Of a stretch of DNA of 64,000 nucleotides, positions 26,347 through 32,881 are shown piece by piece. This DNA is from a bacterium. Its GTDB lineage: Bacteria > Cyanobacteriota > Vampirovibrionia > Obscuribacterales > Obscuribacteraceae. Numbering within the stretch: the first letter of the stretch is position 1; each line of letters opens with the position of its first letter. A program made the translations under genes and the position numbers. The stretch lies in the NCBI GenBank assembly GCA_016124935.1, contig WGMS01000001.1, positions 62,001 to 126,000 of the forward strand. The letters are read 5' to 3'. Under the pieces are notes generated by a model. That model was not told the origin of the DNA. It made no database searches and saw only the letters and a list, made by a program, of their open reading frames with translations.

Positions 26347-26441
26347 AAAAAGGCTTTAATTGCCGTTATAGAAGAATATCAGATCAGACTTTCCGGGTAC
26401 AAAATAATTGGAAAGCGCCCTGGATCAGACCCTATCGAATT

Positions 26442-26873
26442 ATGCAAAAACACCTGTGCCATCTGCCTCTTGTCGCCGCACTGATTCTCTTTGTCACGGT
26501 CTCTGTGGCCCAGGCAAAGGATACAGCTTCCAGCAAGAGCAGCCCGTCTATGAAAGCAGTACACAATCTCTACAGCTCAGGTCAATACAAAGATGCTCTG
26601 AAACTGATAAGCAAAATGCCCCAATCGGATCTCACTCATTATTATTCCGGTCTTTCCTATCAGGGGTTGAATCAAACCTCCAGGGCTTCTGCCGAATACA
26701 ACTGGGTGATCTCCTACAGCAAGAATGACCAGCTCCGGCAGAATGCCTCCCGGGCATTGAAATCGGTAAGAAGTTACAGCAGAGCACGCACCTACGCCGG
26801 CAACGGCAATGTCTACGCAAGGTACAATGGAACTGCAGCCGCCTCCTCCGGAGGGGGCAGGCGCGTCGGTTGA
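26442..26873 (+). CDS. Small secreted TPR-like protein (paralogue 1)
   Basis: 143 residues with a clear signal peptide (cleavage near AQA-KD). The mature part carries about one and a half TPR-like units: AVHNLYSSGQYKDALKLISKMP and THYYSGLSYQGLNQTSRASA. A Gly/Ser/Arg-rich tail follows. It is clearly related to the next gene, so the pair arose by tandem duplication. No ribosome site is evident at the ATG. The function is unknown; it is a likely periplasmic interaction protein. Confidence 0.65.
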   Translation: MQKHLCHLPLVAALILFVTVSVAQAKDTASSKSSPSMKAVHNLYSSGQYKDALKLISKMPQSDLTHYYSGLSYQGLNQTSRASAEYNWVISYSKNDQLRQNASRALKSVRSYSRARTYAGNGNVYARYNGTAAASSGGGRRVG

Positions 26874-26928
26874 CGGCGCTGAGCCGGAGAGGCAGGTTGT
26901 CTCTCGAAATAATGGAAAATCCAGCTTA

Positions 26929-27501
26929 ATGAACAAGAAAGAGAATAAAACGGTTCTATGCACCCTTCTGCCAGCTTGTCTGGTTTTAGCGGTTTTTTGG
27001 AGCGCTGAGCCTGTGCTGGCCCAGGAAAAGCCGTCTGAATACAAAGAAGAGAGTAAAGATCAGGACAAAGCGGGTAAACCCACCGTAGGAGATCTGCAAA
27101 AGCTCTATGACCAGGGCAAATACAAAGATATTCTCCAGTGCGTACGCAGAATGCCCTCTTCTCCCATGACCCACTACTACACCGGTCTTGCTTACCAGAG
27201 CCTGAATCAGAATTACCGAGCGGCGGTGGAATACAACTATGTTAGCCAGAACGCCAAAGACAGGAAGCTGAAAGACAATGCCGCCCGGGCGCTGAAGAGT
27301 CTCTATTCTATAAAACGCCGCACCGGAGGCCGCAGAGACGACTCTGAAGAGATGAGCGACTTTCAACGTTACGGCGATCATACCCAGGGTCCAAGTTCAC
27401 GCCTGGACGCCAAAGAAGCGATTCTGAAGGAAATGGACCGCCAGCAGCGGATCTCTCATCCCAACCGGGACCGGTATGGAAACTGGGCGCCATATCATTG
27501 A
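26929..27501 (+). CDS. Small secreted TPR-like protein (paralogue 2)
   Basis: About 190 residues from the ATG at 26929, chosen because a signal peptide follows directly (cleavage near VLA-QE); a longer reading frame from 26809 overlaps paralogue 1 and lacks a signal at its start. The core DLQKLYDQGKYKDILQCVRRMP and THYYTGLAYQSLNQNYRAAV aligns without gaps to the preceding gene, including the RALKS motif. The C-terminal ~55 residues are basic and polar and differ from paralogue 1. Confidence 0.68.
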   Translation: MNKKENKTVLCTLLPACLVLAVFWSAEPVLAQEKPSEYKEESKDQDKAGKPTVGDLQKLYDQGKYKDILQCVRRMPSSPMTHYYTGLAYQSLNQNYRAAVEYNYVSQNAKDRKLKDNAARALKSLYSIKRRTGGRRDDSEEMSDFQRYGDHTQGPSSRLDAKEAILKEMDRQQRISHPNRDRYGNWAPYH

Positions 27502-27725
27502 TTGCTCAATACACTGAGGTATCCATGGAGCACTCTCCATCCTGTACGCTCTTTTAAGAGCACGGTGGTGCCTTTACCTCGAATCGATGTTGATTCAACC
27601 CCGCTTCATCCTGCTCTAAAATCGCTTCCGGTCCCATTTATTTAATAATTATCCTATTTCTATTGTCCCTGACTTCATCTTTGCTAGACTGGCTCAGACT
27701 TCCGAATTTCGCGAGAATCAAAATA
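27502..27725 (+). promoter_or_regulatory. Intergenic region with lipoprotein promoter
   Basis: 224 bp without a gene. It holds two small hairpins (ATGGA/TCCAT near 27525, GCTCTT/AAGAGC near 27550) that could end the upstream transcript. The promoter is TTGTCC (27663-27668), 16 bp, TAGACT (27685-27690) with the TGC extension, 35 bp before the lipoprotein ATG. Confidence 0.45.
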
Positions 27726-28115
27726 ATGGTCACAAAGTCAAAATCCGTCATCGTTCTGGCTGCCATGCTTCTGGTCTCGGCCTGTTCGAACCAAGCAGAG
27801 CAAAGCACTGCCCCCCAGGCGAATAGCACCAAAAGCACAGGACCGAGTGCCGATATGCTGCTCTCCGAGGACGGAGGGGTCGACGACAAGAGACTTGCCG
27901 AAGCCCAGCACATCAATATGGCAATCAATAAAGACGGGCTGGTGCTCTTCCAGGGAATACCCGGTCCGGACGGCAAAGTGAAAGACCATCAGCTCGACGC
28001 TAAAGATTCAAAAGAGATCTTGCTCGCTATTCAGAAAGTGAATCAAGGCGGCGACAAAGAGTATTTGACCAAGCTCATTCAGAGCCATGTCACAAGAATC
28101 CAGACCGGACTCTGA
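27726..28115 (+). CDS. Small putative lipoprotein
   Basis: 129 residues. The N-terminus is a lipoprotein signal: basic VTKSK, hydrophobic VIVLAAML, then the lipobox LVSAC with Cys at residue 20, so it should be acylated and membrane-anchored. After a Ser/Thr/Asn/Gln-rich linker, the mature domain has one predicted strand pair (INKDGLVLFQGIPGPDGKV) and helices. The family is not recognised. The stop lies 5 bp from that of the convergent ileS. Confidence 0.7.
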   Translation: MVTKSKSVIVLAAMLLVSACSNQAEQSTAPQANSTKSTGPSADMLLSEDGGVDDKRLAEAQHINMAINKDGLVLFQGIPGPDGKVKDHQLDAKDSKEILLAIQKVNQGGDKEYLTKLIQSHVTRIQTGL

Positions 28116-28120
28116 CAACC

Positions 28121-30967
28121 TCAGCTCTCTGTCTCTTTGACCGCTTCGGTGCAAGGCATGCACAGATCGGAATAACCTGAGTCTGAGCCTATCTCTGTGG
28201 AGAACTTCCAGCAACGAACACACTTTTGTCCGTCGGCTTTGAGCACCACTACCTTGACCCCATCCTCGGCCGCTTGGGATATGACACCATCGGAAGGTAA
28301 GCTGCCGTTGCCGTTGTTCAGTACCATCGCCTGGGACGTTATAAAGAAGCCGGGTAAGCTCTCGCCCAGGGAGGTCACCTTGGCATACAACTCTTTGTCT
28401 TCGATATCGAGCACCACCTGAGCCTCTAAAGAGCTGCCGATAGAACGGGAGGATCTTGCTTCTTCCAGAGCTTTGTTAACGGTGTAGCGGACCTCTATCA
28501 GGTCGGGGAAATAAGCAGCCACGGACTGATCTAGAAACTCTTTTCTAGGCTCCGGGAAATCGGTGAGCAGTACACTCTCCTCCAGCTTGTTATGGGATCT
28601 AATCGCTTCCGGGATATGCTTCCAGATGTCCTCGGCCATATGTGGTGTCACCGGAACCAGAAGGCGCACCAGCACCAGGAGCAACTCATGCAAAACAGTC
28701 TGAACGGCGCGACGGCTCTGGGCGTCGGGCGCACAGGTGTACAGGCGGTCTTTGACTATATCGAAATAGAAAGACGACAGGTCGACCACACAGAACTTTT
28801 GCAAAAGCTGATAATACTTGAAGAACTCGAAGCTATCGAAATCTTCGCCTATTCTCTCGACGACTATCTGCAGGCGATGCAGGATGAATCGATCCAGATC
28901 ACCGAGCTTTTCTAGAGGCACGCTGTTCAAGGCAGGATCGAAATCATAGAGATTGCCGAGCAGATAACGAGCCGTATTGCGCAGCTTTCTATAGATGTCG
29001 GCCAGCTGCTGGAGCATGTTCTTGCCTATGGGAATATCGTCGGTATAGTTTACCGAAGCGACCCAGAGCCTGAGAACATCAGCGCCATACTGGGTGATAA
29101 CTTGCTCCGGCTCTACAACATTGCCCACTGACTTGGACATTTTCTTGCCCTTCTCGTCGACCACGAAGCCGTGGGTGAGAACGGTTTTGTAGGGAGCCTC
29201 GCCCCTGACGGCGACACTGGTCAGAAGAGAGGACTGGAACCAGCCGCGATGCTGATCGGAGCCTTCCAGATAAAGTTCGCAAGGACTTCCTTTCAACTCC
29301 GGTCGGGCATCCACCACCGAAGCATGGGTGACTCCCGAATCGAACCAGACATCCATGATATCGGTCTCTTTCTCGAAATCACCTTCGCTTCCGCACTTTT
29401 CGCAGGCCGCATCAGCACCGATTAACTCAGCGGCGCTTTTTTTCCACCAGGCATCGGAACCTTCTTGCTCGAATATACAAGCAACTTTCTCGACGCTTTG
29501 AGAATCGAGTTTATGGTGGTGGCACTTACCGCAATAGAACACCGGTATCGGCACCCCCCAGGCCCGCTGGCGGCTGATGCACCAGTCGGCTCGGTTCTCG
29601 ACCATGGCATAGATACGGTTGCGACCGCTTGCCGGAATCCATTTGACCGCATCTATGGCTTTCAGAGCATCTTTCCTGAAGCCGTCAACAGAAGCGAACC
29701 ATTGTTCGGTCGCCCTAAAGATAAGCGGCTTTTTGCACCGCCAGCAGTGCGGATAGCTGTGTAAATAGGACTTATCGGCCAGCAATGAGCCGATTTCCCG
29801 CAAATGCTCCACAATCGGCTCGTTCGATTTATCGAAACGCTCACCGCAGTACTTGCCTGCTTCTTCGGTAAATATGCCACGACCATCCACCGGCGAAAGC
29901 ACACCCAGATCATACTGTTTGCCGATCTCGAAATCCTCCGGACCATGGCCGGGAGCGGTGTGAACACAACCGGTGCCGACTTCGGTGGTGACATGTTCAC
30001 CCACAATCACTCGACTTCTGCGGTCCATAAAAGGATGACGACATTCGAGCAACTCCAAATCCGCACCTTTGGCGGTGCCAAGAACGGCAGGATTCTCTTC
30101 AGCCAGACCAGTAGCATCGAGAAATGCCTGCTTGAGCTCATCCACCACCACCAGAACACCATGGTCCCGGGTGTCGAGAAATTCATAAGTGAACTCTGGA
30201 TGGAGTGCCACACCGAGGTTGCCTGGAAGGGTCCAGGGAGTGGTGGTCCAGATTACGAAACTGGTCTCTTTCTCTGCCGGAACAAAGGTGGGCAGCTTGC
30301 TGCGGTAATCTTTATCGACGGCGAACTTGACATAGATAGAGTGGGAGCGGTGATCGGCGTATTCTACTTCCGCTTCCGCCAGGGCCGTTTCGCAGTTCGG
30401 GCACCATTGCACCGATTTCAAGCCTTTATATAAATAGCCTTTCTCGGCCATCTTGCCGAAGACCCGCAATTGAGTCGCTTCGAGCTTGGGATCAAGGGTT
30501 ATATAGGGATTGGCCCAGTCTCCCCAGACGCCGAGCCGACGAAAGTTGTCCTCTTGTCCTTTCAGATTCGAAAGAGCAAAATCCCGGCACTGCTCCCGTA
30601 GTTGGACCGGGGTGAGAGCGGCGCGTCCCCCTTTCACCTTCTTGAGAACCGCGTTCTCAATAGGCAAACCGTGACTGTCATAGCCCGGTACATAAGGAGA
30701 GTAGAAGCCTTTCTGAGACTTGTACTTGGTGACGATATCCTTGAGGATCTTGTTCAAGGCGGTGCCGATGTGAATCTTGCTGGAGCTGAGATAAGGTGGT
30801 CCGTCATGGAGGACGAACTTGGGAGCGTCTTTGCGTCTTTCCAGGCTCTTTTCGTAAACCCTGGTCTCGTCCCAGAACTTCTGGAACTCGACTTCCCTGA
30901 CAGCGCTATTGGCTTTCATAGGAAAGTCCGTCTTGGGAAGGTTTACAGCGTATGTCTTGCCGCTCAT
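28121..30967 (-). CDS. ileS: Isoleucyl-tRNA synthetase
   Basis: 948 residues, the size of bacterial-type (IleS1) enzymes. Class I signature HIGT at 66-69 (the last His of HIGH is Thr here), DGPPYLSSSK just before it, editing domain in the middle (TTPWTLPGNLGV; GTGCVHTAPGHG), KKMSKSVGN near residue 600 and a C-terminal zinc site CVRCW...CMPC. It charges tRNA-Ile and edits valine. The ATG has GGAG 13 nt upstream. Upstream lie a promoter, an isoleucine-rich leader peptide and a terminator (31003-31176), described separately, which should couple its expression to Ile-tRNA supply. Confidence 0.97.
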   Translation of the reverse strand: MSGKTYAVNLPKTDFPMKANSAVREVEFQKFWDETRVYEKSLERRKDAPKFVLHDGPPYLSSSKIHIGTALNKILKDIVTKYKSQKGFYSPYVPGYDSHGLPIENAVLKKVKGGRAALTPVQLREQCRDFALSNLKGQEDNFRRLGVWGDWANPYITLDPKLEATQLRVFGKMAEKGYLYKGLKSVQWCPNCETALAEAEVEYADHRSHSIYVKFAVDKDYRSKLPTFVPAEKETSFVIWTTTPWTLPGNLGVALHPEFTYEFLDTRDHGVLVVVDELKQAFLDATGLAEENPAVLGTAKGADLELLECRHPFMDRRSRVIVGEHVTTEVGTGCVHTAPGHGPEDFEIGKQYDLGVLSPVDGRGIFTEEAGKYCGERFDKSNEPIVEHLREIGSLLADKSYLHSYPHCWRCKKPLIFRATEQWFASVDGFRKDALKAIDAVKWIPASGRNRIYAMVENRADWCISRQRAWGVPIPVFYCGKCHHHKLDSQSVEKVACIFEQEGSDAWWKKSAAELIGADAACEKCGSEGDFEKETDIMDVWFDSGVTHASVVDARPELKGSPCELYLEGSDQHRGWFQSSLLTSVAVRGEAPYKTVLTHGFVVDEKGKKMSKSVGNVVEPEQVITQYGADVLRLWVASVNYTDDIPIGKNMLQQLADIYRKLRNTARYLLGNLYDFDPALNSVPLEKLGDLDRFILHRLQIVVERIGEDFDSFEFFKYYQLLQKFCVVDLSSFYFDIVKDRLYTCAPDAQSRRAVQTVLHELLLVLVRLLVPVTPHMAEDIWKHIPEAIRSHNKLEESVLLTDFPEPRKEFLDQSVAAYFPDLIEVRYTVNKALEEARSSRSIGSSLEAQVVLDIEDKELYAKVTSLGESLPGFFITSQAMVLNNGNGSLPSDGVISQAAEDGVKVVVLKADGQKCVRCWKFSTEIGSDSGYSDLCMPCTEAVKETES

Positions 30968-31002
30968 TGGCTAATCAATCTCCATTCCATTAAATTGTCT
31001 AT

Positions 31003-31049
31003 AAAAACAAAAAACCAACGCCGGGGCGCTGGTCTACCCTGGCCAGCTC
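31003..31049 (-). promoter_or_regulatory. ileS attenuator: antiterminator/terminator hairpins
   Basis: In minus-strand order: segment 2 GAGCTGGC (31049-31042), segment 3 ACCAGCGCC (31033-31025), segment 4 GGCGTTGGT (31022-31014), then TTTTTTGTTTTT (31014-31003). Segments 3 and 4 form the terminator stem (up to 9 bp, one G-U). Segment 2 pairs with segment 3 (GCTGG/CCAGC), which excludes the terminator. Segment 2 can instead pair with segment 1, GCCGGCTC (31087-31080), inside the leader ORF, enclosing the Ile codons. This is the four-segment logic of amino-acid operon attenuators. Confidence 0.8.
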
Positions 31050-31056
31050 GGTAAAT

Positions 31057-31137
31057 TCACAGAATAATGATAAGAGACTGAGCCGGCAAGGCTCTTCTCT
31101 TTTCAGTCGTTCTCGTCGAAATACTATATATCTTCAT
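31057..31137 (-). CDS. ileS leader peptide (26 codons, five isoleucines)
   Basis: A short ORF begins with ATG at 31137, about 4 nt after the predicted transcription start, so it would be translated as a nearly leaderless message. It has isoleucine at positions 3, 6, 23, 24 and 25; the end reads CTT ATC ATT ATT CTG TGA (Leu-Ile-Ile-Ile-Leu-stop). A ribosome waiting for Ile-tRNA at codons 23-25 would cover segment 1 and leave segment 2 free to form the antiterminator; one reaching the stop codon at 31059-31057 would cover the start of segment 2 and let the terminator form. The peptide itself needs no function. It is too short for ordinary gene finders. Confidence 0.8.
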   Translation of the reverse strand: MKIYSISTRTTEKRRALPAQSLIIIL

Positions 31138-31237
31138 GATAGAACCAAATATAAGTCTCTAGAGATATAGCGTCAATGTAGAACCTTTAAGAGTAAACGA
31201 ATATCAAGCATATTCTTTGCTGCCAGGTTCTATCATG
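31135..31237. repeat. 12-bp inverted repeat containing both leader ATGs
   Basis: GGTTCTATCATG occurs on the minus strand at 31146-31135 and on the plus strand at 31226-31237, 79 bp apart and facing away from each other. The ATG of each copy starts a short ORF: the ileS leader peptide on the left and a 17-codon ORF ending at suhB on the right. Confidence 0.6.
31148..31176 (-). promoter_or_regulatory. ileS promoter
   Basis: TTGACG (31176-31171), an exact 17-bp spacer, then TATATT (31153-31148), each 5/6 to consensus. Transcription should start near 31141-31140, just before the leader ATG. Confidence 0.75.
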
Positions 31238-31288
31238 GATTTGATGCCCGAGGAAAGACTAGAGAAGGTCACGGAGACAGAAAGATGA
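31235..31288 (+). CDS. Possible 17-codon upstream ORF coupled to suhB
   Basis: ATG at 31235 opens a 17-codon frame, rich in Glu, whose TGA (31286-31288) overlaps the suhB ATG (31285-31287). The overlap would couple translation. No isoleucine run or terminator is present, and suhB has its own GGAG, so it may be chance. Confidence 0.3.
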   Translation: MDLMPEERLEKVTETER

Positions 31289-32076
31289 ACAAAGAAAAAG
31301 AGATCGCTTTCGAGGCGGCCAGAGCCGCCGGCGCAATCCAGAAAAAGAACCTGGGCAATATCGAGTATGTCGACTATAAAAGCGCCTTCAACCTGGTCAC
31401 CAATGTGGACAAAGAATGCGAGCGAGCGATTCTCGATTTGATCAAGTCACACTTTCCCGAAGATCAAATATTAGCGGAAGAGAGCGGCGAAACTGACGGA
31501 TCTGTCAATCGTCGCTGGTTAATAGATCCCCTGGACGGCACCACAAATTATTCCCATGCTTACCCATTCTTTGCCGTATCCATCGGACTGGAGCAGGAAG
31601 GGGAGATGATACTGGGGGTGGTGTACAACGCGGTAGCCGATGAAATGTTCTGGGCTATCAAAGGTGAGGGCGCCTTTTTAAACGGTGACAGACTCAAAGT
31701 CTCCGGTGCAGGGACCATGGCCGAAAGCCTGCTTTCTACCGGTTTCCCGCCGGACACAAGAAACACCGGCTACGACAATATGCTCGAATTCAAGACCCTG
31801 ACCAGCAGATCTCACGGAGTAAGAAGAGACGGAAGCGCCGCTCTCGACCTCTGTTTCGTCGCGGCAGGACGCACCGAAGGCTTCTGGGAGATGAAACTCG
31901 CTCCCTGGGATATCGGCGCCGGCAGTCTCCTTGTCACCGAATCAGGTGGCAGGGTAAGCAATCTCGAAGGCGGAGAGCTGGATATAAACTCCGGTCATAT
32001 ACTAGCCACGAACGGTCATATCCACGACGAGATCATCGCTTGCCTGGCCGAACTAAAGTCTAGAAGCGCCGGCTAA
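31285..32076 (+). CDS. suhB: Inositol monophosphatase family protein (SuhB-like)
   Basis: 263 residues with the metal-dependent sugar-phosphatase motifs: AEESGE (E65/E66), DPLDGTTN (81-88) and APWDIGAGSLLVTESGG toward the C-terminus, supplying the Mg2+ ligands. The family hydrolyses inositol monophosphate and sometimes fructose-1,6-bisphosphate, NADP-like or histidinol phosphates, so the exact substrate is open. GGAG lies 8 nt before the ATG. It is divergent from ileS and overlaps the convergent glycosyltransferase by 4 bp at the 3' end. Confidence 0.88.
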   Translation: MNKEKEIAFEAARAAGAIQKKNLGNIEYVDYKSAFNLVTNVDKECERAILDLIKSHFPEDQILAEESGETDGSVNRRWLIDPLDGTTNYSHAYPFFAVSIGLEQEGEMILGVVYNAVADEMFWAIKGEGAFLNGDRLKVSGAGTMAESLLSTGFPPDTRNTGYDNMLEFKTLTSRSHGVRRDGSAALDLCFVAAGRTEGFWEMKLAPWDIGAGSLLVTESGGRVSNLEGGELDINSGHILATNGHIHDEIIACLAELKSRSAG

Positions 32077-32843
32077 GGCATTCTCTTCTCGAAAACCTTG
32101 GCTTCGACTTTCTTGTACTTGCCGGTCAAAGCTCCCAGGCTCATCTTCAATACTTGTAGAAGCATCTTGGGAGAGTCTACTAAGACATTCACTTTGGAGC
32201 CGTCGACATTGGCCCAGTTGATGGGCACCTCTTCCATGCGATAGTGGCGCAACCTGGCGATATAGAGAATCTCCACATCAAAAGCGAAACCGTTCTCCTG
32301 AGCTACAGAGAATACGTCCCTGGCTGCTTCCCGGGAGAACATTTTGAAGCCGCATTGAGTATCATGAATACCAGGCAGGATAAGAGCCTGGACGATGAGG
32401 TTGAAGGTGTTGCCCATATATTTGCGATAGGCCAGAGCATCGACAAAGCGACTCTCGTCCGGCTTGGCCCGGGAGCCAAAAGCTATATCGCTGCCCGCAT
32501 CCATGCTCGCAATCAGTTTTTCGATCTCTTCGATGGGAGAGCTGCCGTCGGCGTCATTGTAAACAATATAGTCTCCGGTGGCGGCAAGCATACCGGTTCG
32601 GACCGCATAGCCCTTGCCCTGGTTCTGACCATAGGTCAGGACCTCCACCGAGCCTCTTTCGCTTTGATTCCCGCTTGAAAAACGCCTGACAAAATCGGCG
32701 GTTCCATCCACACTGCCGTCATCCACCACAAGAATCTCGAAATCATCACCCTTCTTCTCGAGATAATGAAAGACCGAAGCAAGAGTGGCAGGCAGACGCG
32801 CCTCTTCGTTGTAAGCAGGAATAACTACAGAAATCTTGGACAT
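32073..32843 (-). CDS. GT2 family glycosyltransferase (dolichyl-phosphate-sugar synthase-like)
   Basis: 256 residues. VIPAYNEEARLP opens the GT-A fold, EILVVDDGSVDGTADF follows, and NDADGSSP holds the DXD-type metal site; TQCGFKMFSREAARDVF and DVEILYIAR are characteristic of DPM1/DPG-synthase-like enzymes that transfer a sugar from a nucleotide donor to a polyprenyl phosphate. It has no C-terminal membrane domain, so it is a peripheral enzyme. It starts 38 bp after the smallest giant gene and may be the last gene of that transcript. Confidence 0.88.
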   Translation of the reverse strand: MSKISVVIPAYNEEARLPATLASVFHYLEKKGDDFEILVVDDGSVDGTADFVRRFSSGNQSERGSVEVLTYGQNQGKGYAVRTGMLAATGDYIVYNDADGSSPIEEIEKLIASMDAGSDIAFGSRAKPDESRFVDALAYRKYMGNTFNLIVQALILPGIHDTQCGFKMFSREAARDVFSVAQENGFAFDVEILYIARLRHYRMEEVPINWANVDGSKVNVLVDSPKMLLQVLKMSLGALTGKYKKVEAKVFEKRMP

Positions 32844-32881
32844 ATAACCAGTATAGAACGGCAGAACAACTTTTCTACAAT

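Noticed and set aside
26809-26928. Longer start for the second mini-TPR gene
   Set aside because: It overlaps the upstream gene, has no ribosome site, and would place the signal peptide 40 residues inside the protein.
31014-31047. T-box riboswitch upstream of ileS, suggested by AGGGTAGACCAGCG near the terminator
   Set aside because: The motif departs from AGGGTGGNACCGCG at the bases that bind the tRNA end, and the leader from promoter to terminator (~130 nt) has no room for a full specifier stem I. The leader ORF with Ile codons explains the region better.
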